From NCBI GenBank assembly GCA_947057405.1, contig CAMSEJ010000002.1, forward strand, positions 1 through 22,410: a stretch of 22,410 nt of DNA, written 5' to 3'. Below are positions 8,561-16,237 of this stretch, piece by piece. Under the pieces are notes generated by a model, which did no database searches, was not told the origin of the DNA, and was given only the letters and a program-made list of their open reading frames with translations. Position numbers and translations under genes: made by a program. The stretch comes from an uncultured Roseburia sp. (GTDB lineage Bacteria; Bacillota; Clostridia; Lachnospirales; Lachnospiraceae). Numbering within the stretch: position 1 is the stretch's first letter; the number at the start of each line of letters is the position of its first letter.

Positions 8561-8959
8561 TTATACCTGATCTTCCTCACGGTATATTTTATTCACACGT
8601 TTCAGATGAAGATAATACTGCTTGACCTTCTGCCGTCCTTTCGTATACCGCATATAATAGACCGCATACGTAACAGACAGATAAACTGCCATCCAAACCG
8701 CATAAAGCAAAATCCCGCGGATTACCGTCTGGCGGATATCTATGGAATTGATCTGCTCCAAAAGCTCTTCCATGCGGTACAAAACAAGCGTCCCGGCAAA
8801 AAGAAAAAAAGCAGCCGTTCCTGTAATAAAACTCTTTAGCAGTTCTTTTGCAATATAATCCTTCCGAAAATACTGAATCATCGGGCGGCAACCGCGCCCC
8901 TCCTCCTGGTCAAAAATAGCCAGCCTGGTCATTTCACATACGCGTTCCTGGTTTAACAT
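8561..8959 (-). CDS. Small two-helix membrane protein of unknown function, first gene of cda operon
   Basis: A 132-residue protein from the ATG at 8959, preceded by GGGGGA four bases away. The frame is open further upstream, but that would run through the promoter at 9000-9027, so the internal ATG is preferred. A hydrophilic N-terminus with FDQEEGRG (16-23) is followed by two membrane helices (about 45-62 and 80-103) and a basic C-terminal helix (RYTKGRQKVKQYYLHLKRVNKIY, shown here as residues 104-126) ending EEDQV. I do not recognise a family. As first gene of the run leading to cdaA, cdaR and glmM it may be an accessory membrane factor, but the sequence does not show what it does. Confidence 0.75.
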   Translation of the reverse strand: MLNQERVCEMTRLAIFDQEEGRGCRPMIQYFRKDYIAKELLKSFITGTAAFFLFAGTLVLYRMEELLEQINSIDIRQTVIRGILLYAVWMAVYLSVTYAVYYMRYTKGRQKVKQYYLHLKRVNKIYREEDQV

Positions 8960-8999
8960 AACATCCCCCGTATCATTTTGGAATTGCATATTCGCTATT

Positions 9000-9027
9000 A
9001 GTATACCATACAACGCCTTAAATGCAA
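9000..9027 (-). promoter_or_regulatory. Sigma-A-type promoter of the cda-glmM-glycan operon
   Basis: On the minus strand a -35 TTGCAT (9027-9022) is separated by 16 bases from a -10 TATACT (9005-9000). The -10 is preceded by TGG, giving an extended -10 (TGGTATACT). Expected start is near 8993, about 35 bases before the ATG at 8959, leaving no room for a large riboswitch. No further promoter of this quality was seen before the left edge, so the ten downstream genes may share it. Confidence 0.7.
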
Positions 9028-9037
9028 GTTTTTCCAT

Positions 9038-9066
9038 AAAAAAAGAATCCCGCGCAAGCAGGACTC
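9038..9066 (-). terminator. Rho-independent terminator after the sialidase gene
   Basis: On the minus strand GAGTCCTGC and GCGGGATTC form a nine-base-pair stem (two G-T wobbles) with a TTGC loop, followed directly by seven T residues. It lies about 70 bases after the sialidase stop and just upstream of the next promoter. Confidence 0.8.
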
Positions 9067-9083
9067 CAAACACAAAGCATATC

Positions 9084-9115
9084 GGCGGGGGAGCAGCATT
9101 CCCTGCCCCCTCGCC
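9084..9115. other. GC-rich hairpin between sialidase and its terminator
   Basis: GGCGGGGGAGCAG and CCTGCCCCCTCGCC can pair over 13 positions (one G-T, one mismatch) around a six-base loop. A T-rich tract (AATCTTTTTA) follows on the plus strand, so by form it would terminate plus-strand transcription. On the minus strand it precedes the real terminator and may protect the sialidase mRNA 3' end. Confidence 0.5.
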
Positions 9116-9137
9116 AATCTTTTTATCCTCTTTTATA

Positions 9138-12100
9138 TTACTTTATCGCGGCCTTCTTATTGATTCCCGCCGCTTTCAGCTTACGCAGAAGCGCCTGACG
9201 CTTCGCCTTCTTAAGCCCCTTCGGCACGGCAATTTTCATCTTCGCAGACGTGTTCTTAAATGCCTTCTCTTTCACCGACGTCACCTTCGTCCCCTTAAAC
9301 GTCACCTTCGCCAGCTTTTTACAGCCTGCAAATGCATTCTTTCCAATCTCCGTAACGTGCTTGCCAACCGTTACCTCCGTCAGCTTGCCGTACCCCTTAA
9401 ACGCATTTGCTCCAACCTGCACAACCGTACAGCTCACGCCGTTTACGGTTACGGCTGCCGGAATCGTCACCTTCTTCTCACTCTTTTTTAAGCCTTTTGA
9501 AGCGGCCACCGTTTTCTTCGCCGCGTTCAGCACCTTATACCGAACGTTTTTATACTGAATCTCGGTGCCGTTTTTGAGCGGATTCGCGGTAGAATCCGCA
9601 TCTTTCAAAAGCCCCGCCTGTGCCTTTTTCAGCGTGTCCAGCATACCGCGGATGGCTGCCGCATCCGTCAGAGACGACGCACCTGCTGCCGCCTGGTACG
9701 CATCCGAAAACGCCTTCCAGGAATCCTGAGTGTATCCGCTGTTTCCTGCATCATAGACGGCTTTTGCCGCCGCAATTCCCGCCGCCAGTTCCGTTCTGGC
9801 TGCCGCAAGCTCCTGCTCCGCTTTGGCCTTCTTTACGTTTTGGTGTATTTTGGACAGGCTTTCCTTAAGCGTCCAAAGCTCGCCTGCCCCGGCATTCTGG
9901 CTTACGCCTGCGGCATTTTCATACGCCGTCTTAAACTCATTCCAGATTCCGTCCGGAAGGCTGCCTTTTCCGGCTTCATAATCCAGGCGCGCCGCCGCAA
10001 CGGCAGATACCAGCTCCGCTTTTAGCACGCTAAGCGGCCTTGTTACAAGCGCTTTTGTCGCCTCACGCAGCGCTTTGGCACCCTCATACAGCTCCCTGCG
10101 GCCTGCGCCGCTTTCCGCCGCCTGATTTTGTCCGGCATATACACTACTCAGCGCCGCAAGGCTCTGTGACGTATAAACGCCCGGCTGTGCAAGCGCCTTG
10201 CCCGCTTCCCTGTATTCCTGCAGAAACGGCGCATAAGCGGACGCGTAAATCACTTCCACCCTGGTATGGAACGGCTCGTTCTTACAGCGGTATACTTTTT
10301 CGCCGTTTTCGGTCGGCGTAACCATCCTGGTAACGGTCCCGTCGCCCCAGTCATGGCCCGTTGCAGGGATACGCACGCCTTCGCTTATGGTCTGCCCGCA
10401 GGCGCTGCATGCCGTCTCGCCGAAAGATCCGTCTTCCATGCAGTCCGGCTCGCACTCTCCTCTGGTAAAGGTGTAGGTATGGGCGCAGCCGGGAATATCC
10501 TCTCTGGCATCGTCCGTTACTTTTATTTTGTAAAGAACGCCGTCAATCACGGCTTTTGTCACGCCTTCGCCCAGGGCGGTAACGGTGACCGTCCGGCCGT
10601 CCGGGCCGTCTTCCACATCCGCCGCCGCAATCAGGCCGTCCGGCTTCCTCGTTATCTCCGGTTTTCCCTCGGCGTGGTATGTCCTGCTGTATTCGTCGTC
10701 ATATCCAATCTCCACATTGACGGTAACATCCGTTATCTGTGCCTGCGGCGCAAGATCCAGAATGCTGAATTTATCAAACAGGATGGATACCTGTGTGGAA
10801 TCCCATTTGTTCGGCTCCCAGAGCAGGGCAACCGTGCCGTCCTGCATCTCCGTCAGACAGGAATACACAAAACCGGTCTCCGCTTCCGGAACGTCAATGG
10901 TATGGTACAGCGTAAGCGAATTATCTTCTTCTACCAGGAACGTAAAAATCTTACCCTTTGCACGGGTGCCCCCGGTCGGACACGCAACTAAAATAGCCTG
11001 CTTGCCGTCGATCGGCTTGGAATAGCTGATTGCGGTCACGTTGCAGGTACTCGTCGCACTGGCTTCCGTCCGCACGGAGGTACTGTCCATCGTATATCCG
11101 CCCTCGTCGTTTTTCGTAATATCCGCATAGCAGATCCTGCCCTGCCCGTTGCGTGCGAACATACGCAGCGTACCGTCCCACAGCTCCACAACCTCGTTTT
11201 CGGAGGTCCAAAAGCCCCCGTTCTGCGACCGCTGCATGTCTTCTGTCCGTTCCCAGGTAAGCCCGTTGTCCGTCGAATAGACCAGGCTTGCATTTTCCTC
11301 GTCTACCCCGTGATCGTAAAATCCGATTACAATGTCACCCTGTGAGGTGGTAATCCCCTGTCCCGGTGAAACCAGAAGCGCATGCTCGTCTGTGTGGCGC
11401 TTGATCTGATCCGTCAGGTCACGCGGATGCTCCCAGGTCATGCCGCCGTCTTTGGACGTCACCACCCACAGATAGTCAATGCTGTACACATGGAACATGG
11501 AACCTCTGTAAAATGCGTTCTGCTGGATATCCACGTCGGCATTGACCTGCTTTTGCGTCAGGTTGTCGACAAATTCGCCGTTCTCTACCGTATAGAGGTT
11601 ATACCACTCATCTACGCCGTAGCCGGATTCGCTTCCGTCTTCGCGCCTTAAAATCAGGGCATATCCGTCTTCGTCCAGATCGCCGACGTAATACGGGTAT
11701 TTTTCCAGATCATCGTCGGACGGCTCGGTTTCCACGTTGCCGTAATCCTCCGTCAAAGCCAGGTAGCGTCCCTGATCCACGCCGTTGTCTACGGTTACGT
11801 AACCGGTGCCGGTTCCGATCGTCTTATACATTGTCGTACTTCCGGTCGGGTTGACATCCGCAATAAAATAAATGGTTCCGTCCGGCCCTTCCACAACGCC
11901 GGGATCGATAATCGTCGTCGCGGATGGTCCCGCATATCCGTCACTGTCCGGGAAAAACAGCGGAAAGCTGTAATTCCACGTATTGCCGCCGTCTGTGGAA
12001 ACGGAAGCAATCGAATCCAGTCCGCCGCCGTCCCCTGTTGTCTCCCATCTGGCGTCCGCCGTAGCCAGAAGCGAGCCGTCCTGCAGTGCAATCAGCGCCG

Positions 12101-12329
12101 GGATACGGAAAAACTTGCTGCCTGCCGTCCACTGTGCAAACGGTTCTCCATAGGTCACCCGATCCTCACTTGCCGGAATACTGCCCGCCTTTAACATTAC
12201 CGGCTTATCCTCCTGTGCCGCCGAAACCCGTTCCGTAAGCGCGGGAATCGCAGAACACGCCAAAATCCCTGTCAGCGCCAGGCTGACGCAGCGTTTAAAT
12301 GTCCGATGAAATCTCTTTTTCTGATGCAT
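9138..12329 (-). CDS. Secreted multidomain exo-alpha-sialidase (GH33)
   Basis: A 1063-residue exported enzyme that releases terminal sialic acid from host glycans. It has a signal peptide (about 1-38, ending VSAAQ) and a six-bladed GH33 catalytic region (about 55-525) with FRIP (74-77, Arg75), ADAR (91-94, Asp92) and Asp-boxes STDGGNTW (111-118), SKDGGMTW (292-299) and STDNGLTW (352-359). It also has a likely Glu377 in SENEVVEL, Arg393 in FARNG, Arg456 and the nucleophile Tyr489 in GFVYSCL. Residues 180-275 form an insertion. After it come a Cys-rich linker (about 614-690), FIVAR-like helical repeats (about 695-905) and BspA-type leucine-rich repeats (about 950-1035) ending in a Lys-rich tail, with no LPXTG. 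GGAGG is five bases before ATG. It follows yvyF by 32 bases without a visible promoter. Confidence 0.95.
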   Translation of the reverse strand: MHQKKRFHRTFKRCVSLALTGILACSAIPALTERVSAAQEDKPVMLKAGSIPASEDRVTYGEPFAQWTAGSKFFRIPALIALQDGSLLATADARWETTGDGGGLDSIASVSTDGGNTWNYSFPLFFPDSDGYAGPSATTIIDPGVVEGPDGTIYFIADVNPTGSTTMYKTIGTGTGYVTVDNGVDQGRYLALTEDYGNVETEPSDDDLEKYPYYVGDLDEDGYALILRREDGSESGYGVDEWYNLYTVENGEFVDNLTQKQVNADVDIQQNAFYRGSMFHVYSIDYLWVVTSKDGGMTWEHPRDLTDQIKRHTDEHALLVSPGQGITTSQGDIVIGFYDHGVDEENASLVYSTDNGLTWERTEDMQRSQNGGFWTSENEVVELWDGTLRMFARNGQGRICYADITKNDEGGYTMDSTSVRTEASATSTCNVTAISYSKPIDGKQAILVACPTGGTRAKGKIFTFLVEEDNSLTLYHTIDVPEAETGFVYSCLTEMQDGTVALLWEPNKWDSTQVSILFDKFSILDLAPQAQITDVTVNVEIGYDDEYSRTYHAEGKPEITRKPDGLIAAADVEDGPDGRTVTVTALGEGVTKAVIDGVLYKIKVTDDAREDIPGCAHTYTFTRGECEPDCMEDGSFGETACSACGQTISEGVRIPATGHDWGDGTVTRMVTPTENGEKVYRCKNEPFHTRVEVIYASAYAPFLQEYREAGKALAQPGVYTSQSLAALSSVYAGQNQAAESGAGRRELYEGAKALREATKALVTRPLSVLKAELVSAVAAARLDYEAGKGSLPDGIWNEFKTAYENAAGVSQNAGAGELWTLKESLSKIHQNVKKAKAEQELAAARTELAAGIAAAKAVYDAGNSGYTQDSWKAFSDAYQAAAGASSLTDAAAIRGMLDTLKKAQAGLLKDADSTANPLKNGTEIQYKNVRYKVLNAAKKTVAASKGLKKSEKKVTIPAAVTVNGVSCTVVQVGANAFKGYGKLTEVTVGKHVTEIGKNAFAGCKKLAKVTFKGTKVTSVKEKAFKNTSAKMKIAVPKGLKKAKRQALLRKLKAAGINKKAAIK

Positions 12330-12361
12330 TGCTACCTCCCATTTTCTTTTCTGCCATCCTG

Positions 12362-12769
12362 TTACGACTTATCCAGAAACCTCATCCGGTCCTTATCCCT
12401 GCCCTTTGCCTTCTCCTGCTTCGGCGGCGTTACCGCGTACATTTTCGTCAGCGTCGACGCCATATTGTTCTTGCATTTGTCACAGAACCGCCCGGTGCGG
12501 ATCATCGCACCGCAGGTTTCGCATTCAATCCCTACCGGAGACTTGTCGGAAAACGTCAGGCGCTCTTCACGGACCCACTGCTTAATCTGCTTTACGGTGA
12601 CATCCGTGGCATCCGAAATCTCCTGCATCGTAGCCGAATCGTTCTCCCGGATATAATCCCTTGCCTCGATAAACTTATCCTCCAGCTTCTGCTTGCATGC
12701 CTGACAAATCGACGGTCCCTGCAGATAATTAAACAACCTTCCACAATTTTTACAACTTCTTACATCCAT
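12362..12769 (-). CDS. yvyF: YvyF/TIGR03826-like flagellar operon protein
   Basis: A 135-residue cytoplasmic protein with paired zinc-ribbon cysteines at the N-terminus (CKNC 6-9, CQAC 22-25), a MerR/HTH-like helix-turn-helix (about 46-68, MQEISDATDVTVKQIKQWVREERL), and a second Cys pair set (CETC 83-86, CDKC 96-99), then a basic tail. This arrangement is that of the YvyF family, found in the comF-yvyF-flgM flagellar neighbourhood of Bacillus. A regulatory role in motility is expected for the family but its target is not shown here. AGGAGG lies seven bases before ATG and comF ends 11 bases upstream. flgM, normally next, is not present; the sialidase gene follows instead. Confidence 0.85.
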   Translation of the reverse strand: MDVRSCKNCGRLFNYLQGPSICQACKQKLEDKFIEARDYIRENDSATMQEISDATDVTVKQIKQWVREERLTFSDKSPVGIECETCGAMIRTGRFCDKCKNNMASTLTKMYAVTPPKQEKAKGRDKDRMRFLDKS

Positions 12770-12780
12770 GTAAACTCCTC

Positions 12781-13461
12781 CTAACTGTCGCTGCCTATAC
12801 TGATACAGCAGGTATACACTCCGTTTGCCCCCGCGTCCGTCAAAGCTTCTGCCGCCGCGTCCAATGTGCTCCCTGTCGTATAAATATCGTCCACAACTAA
12901 TATATGGTTTAATTGTACAATATTTTGCGTCGTTTTAAAAGCCTCTTTCAGATTATTTTTTCGTTCCGTGTCATTTAGTGTCTTTTGCGGCTTCGTATCG
13001 CGTACCCGCACCAAAAGCCCCGTATCAACCGGAATCGCCAGGAGTTTTCCGAGTTCTTTTGCCAGCAGCTGCGCCTGGTTGTAGCCACGTCTGCGTTTGC
13101 GCTTTTTGTGCAGCGGAACCGGCACGATTACTTCGATTCCGCAGCTTTTAATCCAGCCTGCGTACCGCGCAGCAAGCTCACGGGCGTAAACGCCCGCATA
13201 TTCCCGCCTGTCCCGGTATTTAAAACGGTAAATGGATTCCCTTACGCCTTTTTCGTATACCCACAGTGCTTTTCCCTGAATAAACGCGTGTTTTTTGCGG
13301 CTGCAGTCCATGCAGTATTCGTTTCGTTCGTCCGACAAGGGCTTACCGCATTTCATACATGAGGGCTGTGCCACGGGACGGATCTTCGTTCTGCACGCTC
13401 CGCAAATGCCTTCCCCCGGCAGGGTGATTTGATCGCAGAGCGGGCAGCGCGGCGGGTACAA
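12781..13461 (-). CDS. comF: ComF-family zinc-finger phosphoribosyltransferase-like protein
   Basis: The protein begins with zinc-binding cysteines (C6, C9, C20, C23, then C35, C38, C50, C53) and continues as a type I phosphoribosyltransferase fold with RGYNQ (125-129) and the PRPP loop VVDDIYTTGST (189-199). ComF proteins take part in DNA uptake in naturally competent bacteria and are widespread elsewhere. The 226-residue version starts with TTG at 13461, which has no ribosome site nearby. The frame is open 15 codons further to a CTG at 13506 that overlaps the recD2 stop (CTGA) and has GGAAGG six bases upstream; this would add a basic N-terminus LIRRLRRIDSLLLNL typical of the family. The true start is therefore uncertain. 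It is followed by yvyF. Confidence 0.92.
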   Translation of the reverse strand: MYPPRCPLCDQITLPGEGICGACRTKIRPVAQPSCMKCGKPLSDERNEYCMDCSRKKHAFIQGKALWVYEKGVRESIYRFKYRDRREYAGVYARELAARYAGWIKSCGIEVIVPVPLHKKRKRRRGYNQAQLLAKELGKLLAIPVDTGLLVRVRDTKPQKTLNDTERKNNLKEAFKTTQNIVQLNHILVVDDIYTTGSTLDAAAEALTDAGANGVYTCCISIGSDS

Positions 13462-13502
13462 CAGATTTAAAAGCAGGCTGTCTATCCTGCGTAACCTTCT
13501 GA

Positions 13503-15719
13503 TCAGGCCTGTCCTTCCGGTAATGTCTCATTCCTCCTTTTGATTTCGTCGCACAGGCCGCTGTAGCGTTTCTGCTGCCTGTTATTGCCTACCATGGTAA
13601 AAAAAGTATTCTCGTCCCCGACTAATGTGACGCATTTTTTTGCCCGTGTTACCGCCGTGTAGAGTAAGTTCCGGTTCATTAACATCTGCGGGCCGTTTAA
13701 AAGCGGAATGACAGCCGCCGGATATTCCGAGCCCTGGGATTTGTGGATGGTAATCGCATAAGCAAGCTCCAGCTCTTCCAGGCTTTTTAAGGAATATTCC
13801 ACACGGCGCGCTTCGTCAAATTCCACTGCCATCGTTCCGGCAAACTCGTTGATTTCCCGGATGATGCCCATGTCGCCGTTAAAAATGCCGACCCCTTTTT
13901 CGACGGCGATTCCGTATTTGCTGCGGACTTCCCATTCTAACTGGTAGTTGTTCTTAATCTGCATAACCTTATCGCCCTCACGGAAAATATGCCCGCCGGA
14001 TTCCCGTTCCTTTTTCTCCTTTGCGGGCGGATTTAAGTACTGCTGTAAGATTCCGTTTAAGCGTTCCACACCGAGCAGCCCTTTGCGCATCGGCGTCAGT
14101 ACCTGAATGTCAAACGGCGACGCGTCGACAAAACGAGGCAGCTTCTGTGCAATTAACTGAATGGTGACCTGGATGATTTTATCGGCCTCATAACGTTTTA
14201 AGAAAAAGAAATCCATACTTTGATTATCTAAAGAAACCGTCTCCCCGGCATTGATTTTATGAGCGTTTAAGATAATATCGCTTTTTGCCGCCTGGCGGAA
14301 TACCTTTGTCAGCTCCACCACGGAGCATACGCCGGAATCTATGATATCCTTTAACACGCTTCCCGGCCCCACGCTCGGAAGCTGGTTGACGTCGCCCACC
14401 AAAATCAGCCTGGTCCCCGGCACAATGGCTTTTAAAAGCGCATGCATCAGGGAAATATCCACCATGGACATTTCGTCAATGATGATCACGTCCGCTTCTA
14501 ACGGATTGCTCTCGTTGCGCACAAAGCCCGCGTCCCCTTCCACACCGCCGTTCAGCTCCAGCATACGGTGGATGGTTCTTGCCTCACAGCCCGTCGTCTC
14601 GCTCATTCGTTTTGCGGCACGTCCGGTCGGCGCGCCCAAAAAAATATCCAGCCCTTCCGATTCAAAATAGCGGATAATCAGGTTAATCGTCGTGGTTTTC
14701 CCGGTGCCCGGTCCCCCGGTCAGGACAAACAGCCCGCTCTTTACGGCCTCTTTGACGGCATGCATCTGCATCTCGTCCGGCCGGATCCCGCTTTGCTGTT
14801 CGATCTGGCGGATGCGCTGTACAAACGCCTGCTCCGGCGGAGCACATGTCAGGTTCAGCTCCTGCAGCTTCGCGGCGACTGCCGCTTCCATATAATAATA
14901 CGCGGCGGCATAGAGATTGCCGCCTTTTACCATCAGTTTTTTATCAATGGCTAAATCCATATAGTGTTTTTCAATCAGGGATGCATCCACGCCTAAAAGC
15001 CCGGCCGACTTTTCGGTCAGCTCCTCCTTCGGCAGATACGTATGCCCGTCTGCGGCCGCCTGCAAAAGGGTATACAATACGCCGCTTTTAATCCGGAAAT
15101 CCGAATCCACGCGGATGCCTGCCTTCGCCGCTATCTCGTCTGCGATTTTAAATCCGACGCCCTGTATGTCGTCCGCAAGGCGGTACGGGTTCTCCCTGAT
15201 GATCGAATAGATCTCCTGCCGGTATTTGTTGTAAATCTTAATCGCCAGATTCAGGGATATACCGAATTTCTGCAGAAAAATCATTGCCTGGCGCAGCTCG
15301 CGCTTCTGTGCAACCTGCTCGGAAATTTCCTGCGCTTTGCGCAGGCTGATCCCCTTTACCTCCGCCAGACGTTCCGGCTCTTCCTCAATAATCCGGAAGG
15401 AATCGCGTTGAAACCGCCGTACAATCCGTGCCGCCAAAGACATACCGACTCCTTTGATCGCACCCGATCCCAGATAGCGCTCTATCGCGGTTTCATCCTC
15501 CGGCTCGCATTCCTCCATTTCCCGGACGGCGAGCTGTTTCCCGTATGTAGGATGATTGGTATATTCCCCTTCTACTTTTATATTTTCCCCTTCATTTAAA
15601 ACGGGAAATGTGCCGACACAGGTCAGCTCCGTTTCCCCGCAGACCATTTCAAAAACGGTATACCCGTTATCCGGGTTGCGGAAAATAATCTGGCTTACAT
15701 AGCCTTTGAGCGTTTCCAA
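13503..15719 (-). CDS. recD2: RecD2 (RecD/TraA type) SF1B DNA helicase
   Basis: A 738-residue ATP-dependent 5'-3' helicase of the RecD2 type, which acts without RecBC in DNA repair. The N-terminal region (about 1-75) is an OB-like domain, followed by helix-hairpin-helix segments (about 84-104, 118-134, 183-198). The helicase core has Walker A LTGGPGTGKT (333-342), GAPTGRAAKRM (362-372), Walker B IIDEMSMVD (413-421), VGDVNQLPSVGPG (441-453), and near the end the AITIHKSQGSEYP and LLYTAVTRAKK motifs. Length is normal. The start is TTG at 15719, with GGGAGGG eight bases upstream. It lies downstream of the rod-gene terminator; a separate promoter was not recognised. In many Clostridia recD2, comF and flagellar genes are neighbours. 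Confidence 0.97.
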   Translation of the reverse strand: METLKGYVSQIIFRNPDNGYTVFEMVCGETELTCVGTFPVLNEGENIKVEGEYTNHPTYGKQLAVREMEECEPEDETAIERYLGSGAIKGVGMSLAARIVRRFQRDSFRIIEEEPERLAEVKGISLRKAQEISEQVAQKRELRQAMIFLQKFGISLNLAIKIYNKYRQEIYSIIRENPYRLADDIQGVGFKIADEIAAKAGIRVDSDFRIKSGVLYTLLQAAADGHTYLPKEELTEKSAGLLGVDASLIEKHYMDLAIDKKLMVKGGNLYAAAYYYMEAAVAAKLQELNLTCAPPEQAFVQRIRQIEQQSGIRPDEMQMHAVKEAVKSGLFVLTGGPGTGKTTTINLIIRYFESEGLDIFLGAPTGRAAKRMSETTGCEARTIHRMLELNGGVEGDAGFVRNESNPLEADVIIIDEMSMVDISLMHALLKAIVPGTRLILVGDVNQLPSVGPGSVLKDIIDSGVCSVVELTKVFRQAAKSDIILNAHKINAGETVSLDNQSMDFFFLKRYEADKIIQVTIQLIAQKLPRFVDASPFDIQVLTPMRKGLLGVERLNGILQQYLNPPAKEKKERESGGHIFREGDKVMQIKNNYQLEWEVRSKYGIAVEKGVGIFNGDMGIIREINEFAGTMAVEFDEARRVEYSLKSLEELELAYAITIHKSQGSEYPAAVIPLLNGPQMLMNRNLLYTAVTRAKKCVTLVGDENTFFTMVGNNRQQKRYSGLCDEIKRRNETLPEGQA

Positions 15720-15795
15720 TGTAATTTCCCTCCCTGTAAATTAAGAATCCGCCCCGCCGGAGCGCGGCTGCGCCGCCAGCAATTTCCGGTTATAT

Positions 15796-15833
15796 AAAAA
15801 TATTGGATGTACGCAGCTCCATACATCCAATAT
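15796..15833 (-). terminator. Rho-independent terminator of the flhO-flhP-rod operon
   Basis: On the minus strand ATATTGGATGTA and TACATCCAATAT form a perfect 12-base-pair stem (15833-15822 with 15811-15800) with a ten-base loop, followed by TTTTT. A second small hairpin, GTGCCT/AGGCAC with a three-base loop (15839-15853), sits between the stop codon and this stem. Confidence 0.85.
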
Positions 15834-15855
15834 CATCCGTGCCTTACAGGCACTC

Positions 15856-16209
15856 CTAAAGGTTATAGTTCCGTTTCATTTGTTCGTACATCTGCTGCGC
15901 CAGTCCGAGCTCCTGCTGTTCGCAAATCTGTTCCGAAAAATTCTGTATCATTTCTTCTTTGAAGTAGTCTTTTAACTGTGACATGGAAGCGTCTTCCTCT
16001 TCTTCTTTGGGGATTGTTTTTTCCACTTCCTTTAAAACCTGTTCTACAAAATATGCCTCAAACTCCTTGCATACGGACATCAGCTCCTCTTCGGAAGCAT
16101 TTGCAAGATTGCTGCCCAGCTTATCCTGCAAGGCGCCTGCCTTGCTGCCGGCTGCCGAGGCGCTTGTCTGATCAATCATGGCGGATATACCGCCTATTCC
16201 CATGCTCAT
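15856..16209 (-). CDS. FlgJ-like flagellar rod-binding protein
   Basis: A 117-residue protein matching the rod-binding (FlgJ N-terminal) domain: after a low-complexity N-terminus comes MSVCKEFEAYFVEQVLKEVE (44-63), an acidic loop (KEEEEDASMS), and FKEEMIQNFSEQICEQQELGLAQQMYEQM near the end (about 83-111, given by position because of length). The muramidase domain of FlgJ is absent, as in most Firmicutes. It should assist rod assembly through the wall. AGGAGG is eight bases before ATG; flhP ends 28 bases upstream, and a terminator follows, so it is the last gene of the flagellar rod operon. Confidence 0.85.
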   Translation of the reverse strand: MSMGIGGISAMIDQTSASAAGSKAGALQDKLGSNLANASEEELMSVCKEFEAYFVEQVLKEVEKTIPKEEEEDASMSQLKDYFKEEMIQNFSEQICEQQELGLAQQMYEQMKRNYNL

Positions 16210-16237
16210 CTGCGTTTCCTCCTAATGCTCCGCGCGC

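Noticed and set aside
8960..9037. A c-di-AMP riboswitch (ydaO type) or glmS-like ribozyme controlling the cda-glmM operon
   Set aside because: The predicted leader is only about 35 bases, too short for either; none of their conserved segments is visible.
9079..9086. GCCGATAT on the minus strand, identical to a sigma-D -10 box
   Set aside because: No TAAA at 14-16 bases upstream; the octamer falls at the foot of a GC-rich hairpin after the sialidase gene and is probably chance.
10266..10991. 241-codon plus-strand ORF opposite the sialidase gene
   Set aside because: Antisense shadow of an intact, motif-rich enzyme with no recognisable domain.
13343..13531. 62-codon minus-strand ORF at the recD2/comF junction preceded by AGGAGG
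   Set aside because: AGGAGG is only one base from its ATG, it overlaps the well-supported comF zinc-finger frame, and its residues show no family pattern.
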